Shown here piece by piece: positions 9,137-18,268 of a stretch of 64,000 nucleotides of DNA (position 1 is the first letter of the stretch; each line of letters opens with the position of its first letter). The notes below the pieces were generated by a model. That model did no database searches. It saw only the letters and a list, made by a program, of their open reading frames with translations, and was not told the DNA's origin. Origin of the DNA: Streptomyces cathayae (lineage in GTDB: Bacteria > Actinomycetota > Actinomycetes > Streptomycetales > Streptomycetaceae); assembly GCF_029760955.1 (NCBI RefSeq), contig NZ_CP121682.1, positions 1 through 64,000 of the forward strand, given 5' to 3'. A program made the position numbers and the translations under genes.

Positions 9137-10162
9137 ATGAGGCTTGCCGGCGCGCATACCGCGGTGCGGCGTATCTGGACAGTGGAGCTGCGTCCGCGAG
9201 CGGGCGGCCTGACGCTCGCCTGCCTCTCCTGCGCTCCTCCTGCCGCTCCCCTGGAGGCCGCCTCCGCACGATCCGCCGCCCTGACGCATCTGGCCCGCCA
9301 TGCCCGCACCGACGCATTGCCGACGTACCTGCGCAGCTGCCAGTGCCGAACGCAGGGCTGCTGGTGGCATCCGCGGCACCGCGGGTGTGCCGGGCCGGTA
9401 CTGCTCGCCCTCACCCGCGACCGCAGCGGCCGCACCTGGCGACTGGCCGACACCTGCGCGGCCTGCGCGGCGGCCACCAGCCATACCGCCGCCGTGCCCG
9501 ACACGCTGATCGGCTCCTCCCGGCCGCACCCTCCCCCGGCCGACCAGCCCCCGCACACCCCGGGTTTCGTCCAGGGCTCAAGGAACAGGTGCGCGTGCGG
9601 GAGACGCTCACCTACCTCGCCGCCGCGCTGCCCCGGTTCACCTCCCCCGCCGCCCGGCTCCTGGCCCTGCAATGCGCCCTGCGCACCGACACCCGCGCAC
9701 GGGTCCGGCTTCCGGTAGGCCTGCTGCGCGGCATGCGCCTGCGCGGACACCGCGAACTGTGGCAGGAACTGGCCCACGTCGGCTGGCTGGAACCGCCGGA
9801 CTTCAAATCGGCACCCGTACAGCTGCGGCTGCTCGATGCCGCGGCCCTGGACCAGGCACCCACTCGCCGCGCCCGCCGCCGCGCCGCCCACTGGGCACTG
9901 CACCCCGCACCCCTGGCCCTGCCGGGCCGCGCCACCCGCACTGCGGCTGACCGCCCTGGTGCTGGCCGCACACGCCTCCGCCCACGCCGAACACCGCGTC
10001 GAGATGGACATCCTCGCCCGACTGTGCGGGCACTCCCCGCAGCAGACCACAGAACTCCTCGACCGGCTGGTGGCATCGCAGACCCTGGCCGGCTGGCAGC
10101 ACGACCGGGAAACCGACGAGATCTCCTGGCAGTTACCAACACTGCCCCGGCCAGGACACTGA
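9137..10162 (+). pseudogene. Unknown protein with C-terminal winged-helix-like segment, frameshifted twice
   Basis: A GGAGG at 9121-9125 precedes the ATG at 9137. The N-terminal third is Cys-rich (LACLSCAPPAAP, SCQCRTQGCWWHP, ADTCAACAAAT), which suggests metal binding. After an indel near 9560 it continues ETLTYLAAALPRFTSPAARL and VGLLRGMRLRGHRELWQEL. A second near 9945 gives MDILARLCGHSPQQTTELL and a short winged-helix-like end to 10162. About 340 residues when repaired. I do not recognise the family. Its neighbours (XRE protein, DUF6083-like protein, coiled-coil protein) suggest an island module conserved in Streptomyces; that is inference. Confidence 0.45.
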
Positions 10163-10381
10163 CACCGGCCGGCAGGCAACCGCCCCCTCTCGAAGAGCCA
10201 GGGGCAGACAGCTCTCGACAGCAACGTCCGGTTCCCCCGCCGTTGCCGGGTCTACGCTGGCGCAGGCCGCAGCCCCCGCGGTCCCGCACACAGTCCAGTG
10301 CGCGGACAGCCCGCTCCCGACCACGCGCACACACCGACACCTCCCGGCGGCGTGGCCGGCGAGCCGACGAAAGGCCCCGTC

Positions 10382-10992
10382 ATGCCAAAAACCCAGGCCC
10401 CCACCACCGAACTGGCGTCGCAATACCGTGCCCAGGTGACCGGCGACCTCGAACGCAACGTCCAGGAGCAGGAGCGCATCGGGGCGGAAATCACCGCCCT
10501 TCAGGAGCGGTTGACCGCCCTGCGGCAGGACCACACCGTGCTGGTGAGCGTGCAGCAGGCACTCGGCCTCACCACGGCGCCGGCCAAGCCCGCAGCCGGG
10601 CCCGACAGTGCCGCCCTGCCCTCTCCCGGAAGGCAGCCGCCGCCGAGCCCGGCAAGCGGACGGCGAGGAAGCCCGCCGCCAAAAAGGCCGCGGCCAAGGC
10701 GTCCGGCACGGCGAAGACGGCCCGGCCCACCCTGGTCGACCTCATCCGCCACCACCTCGCCGAGCAGAGCGAACCGCGCTCCGCCGCCGAGATCTCCGCC
10801 GCGCTCGGCCAGGCCCATCCCGAGCGCGGCATCAAGACCAAGGTCGTCCGCGTCACGCTCGAAGGACTCGTGGCCAAGAGCCAGGCCCAGCGCACCAAGC
10901 AGGGCACCTCGGTCTTCTACACCGCCCCCGCCGCACCGGAGCCCACGACCGCCGCCCAGGCCGAGAAGCGCCCCGCAGACGCCGACCGCTGA
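10382..10992 (+). pseudogene. Coiled-coil protein with Lys/Ala-rich linker and C-terminal winged helix, one frameshift
   Basis: The N-terminus (residues ~10-60) is a heptad-like coiled coil: GDLERNVQEQERIGAEITAL and QERLTALRQDHTVL. One indel near 10620 leads into a basic Ala/Lys linker (ARKPAAKKAAAKASG) and a C-terminal winged-helix-like domain: LVDLIRHHLAEQSEPRSAAE, ISAALGQAHPERGIKTKVV and TKQGTSVFYTAP. About 203 residues when repaired. The same plan occurs at 15753-16378, so the two are paralogues. A histone-H1-like linker plus winged helix suggests a DNA-binding, possibly nucleoid-type role; this is inference. Confidence 0.55.
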
Positions 10993-11259
10993 AACACGGG
11001 GGCATTCTTTCGTCACCCGCCTCCGTCTGCCGCCACCCGAGCCCCGGACTCGCCTTGCGCGCCGCACCATCAACTCAACAGCCTGCGCGGCACAAAAGGC
11101 AGTTCAGCCCATGTATTACTCTCCGGGTGATGGGAGCTGGCTATCGATGCCGGATGAGACGCTGGCAGGGTGCCGCGCATCCCGAGACAGGTCATCCGCG
11201 GCGTCCTGATGGCGAAGTGGGCCGAGGAGATCTGAGATTATCGTCGGGCAAATCTCAGG

Positions 11260-11775
11260 TCAGTGCAGGATCACTCGTGCAAGGGCGGCGTGGAGGCTTC
11301 CATCGCTGGCGGCGGCTCCGAGCTGCGGTGCAGTGGGGTCGCCGGCCACGCCCGTACACAGCACGACGCAGTTTTGCGTCTGCAGCATCTCCCACATCGC
11401 GTCGGTGAGACGGTCGCAGACCGCAGGGCGGATGATCATCGGTTTGCCTTCTTGAGGAGCGGCACCGTGGATGCCCTCCAGGGCTCTGGCTGCGGTGCTG
11501 AAAACTGCCGTCCACTCGGGGCTGACCGACGGGATGGCCGCTCCTCGCCATAGGGGCCAGGCAAAAAATTCGTTCAGCTGCCGGACCTGTTCGGCGCCGC
11601 CGACGGCGTTCAGGGCGATCAGGACGGCTCGGGTTCTGTTGAGTGTGATCTCCGTCTGGCGGCCTTGCTGTCGGACGTTCCCGAGGCGTGAGGTATCCAG
11701 GCCGACATGGGTCACGCTGAGGTTGATGGCGGGCAGCTGGAGTGCTTCACGGGGCGTACCCGGATATGTGGTCAC
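11260..11775 (-). CDS. Hypothetical protein, 171 residues
   Basis: Intact frame from a GTG at 11775 to 11260. The sequence contains LPAINLSVTHVGLDTSRLG, RQTEITLNRTRAVLIALN and QLNEFFAWPLWRGAAIP. It is soluble with no membrane segment or signal peptide. The ITLNRTRAVLIALNAVGG stretch could be a helix-turn-helix, but I cannot assign it. About 300 bp of lower-GC DNA separate it from the divergent 12081 gene, and a shared control region is possible. No function can be assigned. Confidence 0.5.
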   Translation of the reverse strand: MTTYPGTPREALQLPAINLSVTHVGLDTSRLGNVRQQGRQTEITLNRTRAVLIALNAVGGAEQVRQLNEFFAWPLWRGAAIPSVSPEWTAVFSTAARALEGIHGAAPQEGKPMIIRPAVCDRLTDAMWEMLQTQNCVVLCTGVAGDPTAPQLGAAASDGSLHAALARVILH

Positions 11776-12080
11776 CGTCCAAGGATGGGGAGGTCAGCCG
11801 CGAGGTCGCCACCCATTACCGCCGATTCATCACAATGCATGATGGCTTGACTTTGTTTGATTTCTTTTCGTTTCTTTTGGGGCCGGGCAGGTACATCGGG
11901 CCCAGCGTGCTGTCTGCGCCGGATCGAGCAGGCGGCCACGCCGCCCCGCCTGTCACAGGGCATGCCATCCCCGCCCGCTGCGGCAACACGACATTCCCCG
12001 ACCCGGCTCGAAGCCGCGAACGTCCAGCGCCCCGCGCTCACTTACGAGGACTTCGGAACGCCCTTCCGTACGTTGAGCCT

Positions 12081-13345
12081 ATGGTGAGAACTCAACCCAG
12101 TGCGGCAGACCGCCACTTGATCCGAATCACAGCCGCATCCGGCCTGAAGCTGAGCCCCTACCAACTGGAACGGTGGCGCACGGCCGGGCTGATCCCCCGG
12201 CCTGGACCGGACACGCAGTTGGAGATCGGCAACACCAAGGTCTACCCACCGGAGACAGCCGCCCTCGTTGCAGGGCTCCTGGTATGTGCTCCGCTGTGCA
12301 GAACCAACGACGACCTGGCACTTCTGGCGTTCTTCAACGAGGTGCCGGTGCCCTTCGATCCCGTGCGCGCAGCCCTGCTTAAGGCCTATTTCCCTCAGTA
12401 CAGCATGGCCCGGAAACGAGACAATGAGGCATTGGAGCGCATCCCGGCGGAGCACCGCGGCCAGGAGGAACCCTGGTACAACTGGGCAGAAGCCGCAGCC
12501 TTTCTGGACATGGAGAACCAAGCGGCCGTCCAGCAGATGAGAGACAATCTCCGACGCCGCCGCGACCTGGCGACAGCATCGCGCGCCGAGCTCGACGAAC
12601 GCGTCTGCGGCGTGCTCATCTGGCTGAACGCGCGGCCTTGCCGACGCACGACAGCGTGTTCATGGCGGACCTGCGCGCAGCCATGGCGTTCGCCGGACCG
12701 CCCGAGCGGTCCCGGGCAGCGTGGCTGCTCGCAGCGCACTGTCACAGCGAACAGCTCGCAGAGCGCAGCGAAACGTCCGGCATGGAGCGGCTTGATACCT
12801 TCCTGGCCTTGGCCGACGAGGAGTTGCAGTCCCTGCGGGAGCAGGTGCGAGAGTCTCTGGACGCTATGTGGCACATGGCGTCGGAGGGGCGCTACCGCCA
12901 CTTCGATGTGAACTCTGCCGGGATGGCCCGCATGGCGGGCCGCATGCTCGTGGAATGGACCACCGCGCGCCGGGCGCACCCTCCGGGATCGCGTCCCGCC
13001 CAGCTGCTGGTAGACAGTCTGCGTAGCCTGTGGTCCCTGTGCTCGACCGACTCCGTCGGGAGAAGGCCGCGCCGCGTTCCAGTGCAGGACCCGGCCCGGG
13101 CGATAGTCTCCGGGATCTCACGCCGCACGCGTATCAAAGTCAGCAGCTCATGGGGCCGGGGCCAGTCGGCAACCGGACGCTTCAGCGGAATGAGGTCAGG
13201 CGGACGCCTCCTACATCAGGGCCTGAAAGCAAGGCAGCGGACCGCGCAGCGCGGCTGCGCCGGTGCCAGCGCAGCCAATGTCGGTGACGTACGGCAGCAT
13301 GCCGACCGAGCAGCCCTACAAGATGCGACGGAGAAGAACCCGTGA
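12081..13345 (+). pseudogene. MerR-like HTH protein, first gene of a coupled pair, one frameshift
   Basis: The N-terminus (residues ~10-65) has GLKLSPYQLERWRTAGLIP and IGNTKVYPPETAALVAGLL, a MerR/winged-type HTH with the arginine-tryptophan turn. The following 250 residues are helical: YNWAEAAAFLDMENQAAVQQ and GMERLDTFLALADEELQSL. One indel near 12630 breaks the frame. The second half ends at 13345 with the stop overlapping the next gene's GTG (GTGA, 13342-13345), so coupling is preserved and the reconstruction is likely right. The last ~90 residues look less protein-like and may contain another indel. Possibly the DNA-binding partner of the 649-residue protein; function unknown. Confidence 0.5.
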
Positions 13346-15291
13346 CCGGCCAAGATTCCAGCATTGTGCTCCCCTTGGAATTTCTCCTTACTGCAATGGC
13401 CGCCTGCGGCCCGGACGACCCTGTGGTGCAACTGGCGACACAGCAGGTCGGGACGGCGCAGCCTCGGTACGACCAGTCAGTCCTCATGGAAGCTCTGCTG
13501 TCGGGCCCGTATGCGCAAGAGGCACCTTCATGGCTTCTGGAGGCAGCCGTGGCGGCAGGTCCAGAGGCCGAAGCGGATCCGTCTGGCTTCGGTCCGCGGC
13601 CGGGACTGGTCGCGGCCGCCCTCGAGCACCCGTCGTGCCCGACCTCCCTGCGGGAGCAAACGCTCAGGCGATGCACCATCGATCAGTTGGGCTTGCTCGG
13701 GACGCCGCGTGCTGGTGAATGCCTCGCCGCCGCGGTCGCTGCGGAGCTGCGTACCCGCAGCGGCGCACCGCTGCCCATGACTGCGCAGCTGCTCCAAAAG
13801 CCGACTCCGCCCCAGACCGTACTCCGGCAAGGCCCGTTGCACACTCTGGTGTTCGAAGCCGCTCGGGACACGCTGCCCACCGTGCCTGACCCCGAAGAAG
13901 TGGGCGAGGGATCCGACACCGGCGACGAGTGGAAGCAGTACAAACAGGCTTACGAAGCGTGGCAGAGCATGTGGCGTCAGGTGCTCGACCGGCACCCGCA
14001 GCGTCACCGGGAGCTCATAGCGTGGGCTGTCGGCACCGACGCTGAGCGGGTGATCTGCGACGAGCTGCTCGGCAGTCTGCCATGGGCCGTCGAACCAGCG
14101 CTGCTGGCCGAGCTCGCCAAGGCCGACCTTGAGCGTTTCTCCTTCGAGGTGCTGCTGGCCCGGGGCTGCCGCATGCTCCGCGCCGGATCGGACGAGCAGC
14201 AGGTCCTGGACCACTTCGCCACGGACCTGTCCGCCCTTACGGACGAGGAGCAGGTGCCCTTCCACCATGCCCTGCGCTGTAAGAGCACCACGCTGCTCGA
14301 CATGGGGTGCTGCGCCCCCGTCACCTGGGTACAGCGCGCGGCCTCAGGGACCTGGCGCCACCTCCTCAACCCCACGCAGGCCAAAGACGGATACCGGCCT
14401 GTCCATTGGCAGGCGTCCACCGCTATGCTCACCGACCTCGCCGCGCAGTTCGCCAAGACCGCCGCCCGCGCCCTGCCGTACTGGGAGCCTAAGAAGCGCT
14501 CTTGGGGGATAACCGCGCGCGAGGTGGCCTGGGTCCGCGACATGGTGCTGCGCCTTCCGACCATCACCGAGGACATCAAGGCCGGGGTCCTTCCCATCGT
14601 CCGCGACGCGCGCGAGCGGCTGAGATATCGCCGCTCAGGTCTCCAGCCACGTCATGACGAGCGAGGCGAGCTCCAGGAGATCCTCGGCACAATCGAGCGT
14701 GTCCTCGCCGATCCTGCCCCCGCAGCCGGCGCGGACCGCCGCTGGACCGCGCTCGGAGCCCCGGACGAAATGGCCGTGCGCGACCTGGCCCGCATCCAGA
14801 CGCAGGCGCTGAGTGACTACCTGGACCGGCATGCCGGCGACGACTCTCTCGTGGAGAAGGCCCTTCTCTCCTGCGCCGCCAGCGGATACCGGTCCCACGA
14901 CGACTTCGAGGAAGTGCTGCGCCGCCACAGCTCCCCCGACACGGTGTTGCTTCCTCTCACCGAGCGTCTGCGCACGAACCTCGGAGGCGGACCCTCCTGG
15001 CGTGAGGCCTGGACCCGCCTGGTCCTGGCTGGACCGGAGGCCGGCCCTGCACTCGTGCGTGCCCTGCCAGCCTGGTCGGCGCTGCGCGCCCGGAGCGACC
15101 GCCACGGAACCGCGCACCCTGCGGTGGTCGCCACCGTACGCGAGGCCCTGGGCACCGACCAGGACGCCTGGGGCCGCTTCGCGGCCTGCCCCGCCACCCA
15201 ATCCGGGCCCACCGCCTGGCTGCGTCTGGGCGACCTGCTGGACGCAGCCGCCGCGGGAGTCCCGTGGCCGAAGCCGCCGGGCAGCCGATAA
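13342..15291 (+). CDS. Large helical protein of unknown function, 649 residues
   Basis: Intact frame with a GTG start coupled to the previous gene. The sequence is rich in Leu/Ala/Glu/Arg helices of 15-25 residues throughout, for example LLAELAKADLERFSFEVLLA and CRMLRAGSDEQQVLDHFAT, which suggests a helical-repeat scaffold. No Walker motif, nuclease motif, membrane segment or signal peptide was found. CTIDQLGLLGTPRAGECLAA looks like one repeat unit. I do not recognise it. It is one of the few long intact genes in the accessory block. Its fixed pairing with a DNA-binding-type protein suggests a two-component island system whose function is open. Confidence 0.6.
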   Translation: MTGQDSSIVLPLEFLLTAMAACGPDDPVVQLATQQVGTAQPRYDQSVLMEALLSGPYAQEAPSWLLEAAVAAGPEAEADPSGFGPRPGLVAAALEHPSCPTSLREQTLRRCTIDQLGLLGTPRAGECLAAAVAAELRTRSGAPLPMTAQLLQKPTPPQTVLRQGPLHTLVFEAARDTLPTVPDPEEVGEGSDTGDEWKQYKQAYEAWQSMWRQVLDRHPQRHRELIAWAVGTDAERVICDELLGSLPWAVEPALLAELAKADLERFSFEVLLARGCRMLRAGSDEQQVLDHFATDLSALTDEEQVPFHHALRCKSTTLLDMGCCAPVTWVQRAASGTWRHLLNPTQAKDGYRPVHWQASTAMLTDLAAQFAKTAARALPYWEPKKRSWGITAREVAWVRDMVLRLPTITEDIKAGVLPIVRDARERLRYRRSGLQPRHDERGELQEILGTIERVLADPAPAAGADRRWTALGAPDEMAVRDLARIQTQALSDYLDRHAGDDSLVEKALLSCAASGYRSHDDFEEVLRRHSSPDTVLLPLTERLRTNLGGGPSWREAWTRLVLAGPEAGPALVRALPAWSALRARSDRHGTAHPAVVATVREALGTDQDAWGRFAACPATQSGPTAWLRLGDLLDAAAAGVPWPKPPGSR

Positions 15292-15511
15292 ACCCTGCCA
15301 CGCCCCCACCGGAACACTGCTGCACAACGGCGCTGAGAGACCGCACCGACCACATGGGGAAACGCGGGGTCTCTGCGGCAGTCGCGGCTTGCTCTGTGGA
15401 GCGGACATACCGCCACGCGGACAAGTGCCGGGAACTGTGCGAAGGTGTCCGGCCGTTGCGTCGGTATCGGTCACTGTGCTGTACCGCAGAAGTAGCAATC
15501 TGCATGTGGCG

Positions 15512-15538
15512 GTAGCTGCCGCCGCGTAGGGCAGCTAC
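15512..15538. other. Hairpin in a 460-bp intergenic region
   Basis: A perfect 9-bp stem (GTAGCTGCC and its complement) with a 9-nt loop lies 220 bp after the 649-residue gene. It could be a terminator or a control site for the next gene. I see nothing else in 15292-15752. Confidence 0.4.
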
Positions 15539-15752
15539 GCGGCCCTACCCCAGTAGGTCGGCAGCATGAACGAGACTCGTGCGGTCCTCAACGCGTCATC
15601 TGCGTCTGATGGTGGTCGTGTCGAGGACGGATTTGTTTCAGGAGCGAGCTGTTGTGGACGGATACCGGTTCGTTGCGGGCTTTCAGGGGGCAGTGCAAGA
15701 TGCGTCGATAACGTCGGGGACGGCCTCGTCTGATGTGGTGGAGGGCGGATTC

Positions 15753-16378
15753 ATGCCAGAACCCGTCGTGGTGTCCTCGTCGTTGCGTGCCCGGTACACA
15801 GCCATGCTGGCGGCTGACCTGGAAGGCGTTGCGGTGGAACGCCAGCGGATCGAAGAGGAGTTCGCTACGCTACACCGCCGCTGCGGGCCCTGGACAGAGA
15901 ACACGCGTGGCTGACGCGTATGCAGCAGGAGCTGACGACGCTGGCGGTGGCAGACAGTGGCACCGTCGTTGCTCATGGCCCGGCCGCCTTTGCCGGTGCC
16001 AGTGCGCTGGGCGACGCGGCGTCCGGGCCGCGAGGGTCGGCAGTGAGGCCGTCTGCTGGCCTGGCCGCGGCCAAGGAGCCGAAGCTGCGGGAGCTGATCG
16101 TTGAGGAACTGCGGTGTCAGGCCAGGCCACTGTCCTCCAGCGAGGTGACCGCTGTACTGCGCCGGGCCCATCCGGGCCGGAGGCTCAAGGAGCCGGCCAT
16201 GCGGCGGGCACTGGAGGCGCTCGTGGGGCAGGAGCGGGTTCAGCGGCGTAGGCGCGGTGGCCGGGTGTTGTATTCGGTTGCCGATGCCGTGGCCGTGGTC
16301 GGCGGTGCTGCGGGCCTGAGCCTGGTGGCTGACCGGCCTGCTGCCGGGCACGTAGGGGGTCATGCCGCGGCGTCGTAG
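15753..16378 (+). pseudogene. Coiled-coil/winged-helix protein, paralogue of 10382-10992, one frameshift
   Basis: A GGAGGG site precedes the ATG at 15753. The N-terminal half is a coiled coil (RARYTAMLAADLEGVAVERQ, RIEEEFATLHRR). One indel near 15880 leads to REHAWLTRMQQELTTLAV, an Ala/Gly linker, and a winged-helix-like end: LRELIVEELRCQARPLSSSE, VTAVLRRAHPGRRLKEPAM and RRGGRVLYSVAD. Domain order and the closing GR.LYSV / GTSVFYT strand match the protein at 10382-10992. About 208 residues when repaired. Its 3' end overlaps the convergent helicase gene by about 19 bp. Confidence 0.55.
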
Positions 16379-17039
16379 GGGGCGGGGGCCAGGAAGACGG
16401 GCAGTGTGTGGAATCCGAGGACTTCGAGCGCGGTCTGCTGCTCGGGGGTCAGCTGTGCACGGTCGCGGTGGCGGCGTAGCAGCCAGGCGCCGAGGCGGAC
16501 AGGTGTGCCGTCGAGGTCTTCGGCGTGGTCGGCCGGCACCTGCAGGTGGCCGTGGCGGGCGTGGTACTGGCGGGCGGCTCGCAGTCCGCGGTTGAAGGCG
16601 CGGGCGCGTACGTTGGCGGGCCGGGTGAGAAGCATGCTGTGGGGGTGGGCGTCGGGGCATGCGCGGGTGAGGGCATCCAGCAGGTGTTCTGCTGGGAGTC
16701 GAGGAGGTGGTGGTCGTTGATCTGGCGATCCAGCCAGGTGTCCCAGGATGAGTCGCGGTCGGCGGGGCGGTGGTAAGCGCATCGCCAGTCGCTGCTGGTC
16801 AGGCGGCGTCGGATCTGGACGTAGGTGTACTGCCAGCGCAGGCTCCAGGGTGGGTTCCAGAAGGGGTCGACTGCTTGGAGGAGGCGATGCGGGCGGGGGC
16901 GAGCTGGCCGGTGTCGGCGCGGCGTCGCATGGTCTCCAGCCAGGCGGCGATTCGGCGGTCGCCGCTGTGTGAGGTTCCCCCGAGATGCGGAGAATGGTGA
17001 CAGCAGGTCAGGTAGGACTCACAGAGAGGAGCCCTGCTG

Positions 17040-17348
17040 ATGCCTGCCCCGAGGAAATACCCACTGGAGTTGCGTGAGCGCGCGGTGCGGATGTACCGCA
17101 CTGCGGAGCCGAAGCCCGTGATCCGCCGCATGGCCGAGGAACTCGGTGTCCATCATGAGGCCCTGCGCGGCTGGATCCGCCAGGCCGAGGCCGACGCCGG
17201 CGAACGCGACGACCTGCTCACCAGCGACGAACGCGCCGAGCTGGCCGCGCTGCGCAAGGAGAACACCCAGCTCAAGCGGTCCAACGAGATCCTGCGGACG
17301 GCCTCGGCTTTTTTCGCGGCACAGCTCGACCCGACCCGGCCCAGGTGA
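17040..17348 (+). CDS. IS3-family transposase OrfA
   Basis: A 102-residue intact protein. The N-terminal half is the HTH that binds the IS ends (LELRERAVRMYRTAEPKP, RRMAEELGVHHEALRGWIR). The second half is a leucine-zipper-like coiled coil (ERAELAALRKENTQLKRSNE) used for dimerisation. The stop at 17348 overlaps the start of OrfB by 4 bp, and a slippery T-run lies 33 bp before it. Confidence 0.88.
   Translation: MPAPRKYPLELRERAVRMYRTAEPKPVIRRMAEELGVHHEALRGWIRQAEADAGERDDLLTSDERAELAALRKENTQLKRSNEILRTASAFFAAQLDPTRPR
17309..17315 (+). promoter_or_regulatory. Probable -1 programmed frameshift site (TTTTTTC)
   Basis: In the OrfA frame the heptamer reads T TTT TTC, the X-XXY-YYZ form used by IS3 elements. 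After a -1 shift the frame is open through FRGTARPDPAQVTALLDEH directly into OrfB, so an OrfAB fusion transposase can be made. Confidence 0.65.
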
Positions 17349-18268
17349 CCGCGCTCCTCGACGAGCACGAGAACCTGGAGGTCGAGCCCACCCTCCGGGA
17401 ACTGCACATCCCTTCCTCCACCTACTACCGCTGGCGCCGGGCGAAGAAGGAGCCGTGCGAACGGCACCGCCGGGACACCGAGCTGACCAGGCAGATCCAG
17501 CAGATCCACACCGACTCCGGCGGAATCTACGGCTCGCCCCGCGTGCACGCCGTCCTGAAGCGCGAAGGCGTCTACGTCGGCCGCAAACGAGTCGAACGGC
17601 TCATGCGCGAAGCCGGCCTCGCCGGGATCAGTCCTCGCCGGACGGGCAAGGGCTTCACCCGCCGCGACCGGGACGCCGACCTCGCCCCGGATTTGGTCAG
17701 GCGCGACTTCACCGCCGACAGGCCGAACCGGCTGTGGGTCACCGACCTCACCATGATCTCGACCCTTGAGGGACCCTTGTGGCTGTCGGCGATCAGGGAC
17801 GCGTTCTCCCGTCGGGTGGTGGCCTGGGAGACCTCCGCCCACGCGGACGCCGACCTCGTGCTGGCCACCCTCGAGTACGCCCTCGCGTCCCGGGAGGTCG
17901 AGCCCGGCCAGCTGATTCACCATGCGGACCACGGCTGTCAGTACACGTCCGTGAAGCTCACAACACGCTTGGTGCGGGCAGGAATTGAGGCATCCATGGG
18001 CTCCGTCGGGGACTCGTACGACAACGCCCTGGCGGAGAACCTCTGGATGCTCATCAAGACCGAGGGCCTCCGCGGCCGCACCTTCGCCACCCGGGCCGAG
18101 GCGAACCTCGCGCTCTTCGAGTACATCGACGGGTTCTACAACAGTCGGCGCATCCAGAAACGCCTCGGCTACCTCAGCCCCGTCGAGTTCGAAGAGAAGC
18201 ACTACGCCGAGCAGGCAGCGTCCGAACGAGTGAACCTGAAACCCCGCCAACCCGCTCTGACCAGCTGA
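17345..18268 (+). CDS. IS3-family transposase OrfB (DDE integrase core)
   Basis: Intact 307-residue protein. The HTH_21-like region LTRQIQQIHTDSGGIYGSPR is followed by the rve catalytic core: first Asp in LWVTDLTMIS, second Asp in IHHADHGCQYTS, and Glu in YDNALAENLWMLIKTE. The end HKRLGYLSP-type motif (RIQKRLGYLSPVEFEE) is characteristic of the family. Its GTG start at 17345 overlaps OrfA, but the active enzyme is probably the frameshift fusion. Confidence 0.9.
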   Translation: MTALLDEHENLEVEPTLRELHIPSSTYYRWRRAKKEPCERHRRDTELTRQIQQIHTDSGGIYGSPRVHAVLKREGVYVGRKRVERLMREAGLAGISPRRTGKGFTRRDRDADLAPDLVRRDFTADRPNRLWVTDLTMISTLEGPLWLSAIRDAFSRRVVAWETSAHADADLVLATLEYALASREVEPGQLIHHADHGCQYTSVKLTTRLVRAGIEASMGSVGDSYDNALAENLWMLIKTEGLRGRTFATRAEANLALFEYIDGFYNSRRIQKRLGYLSPVEFEEKHYAEQAASERVNLKPRQPALTS

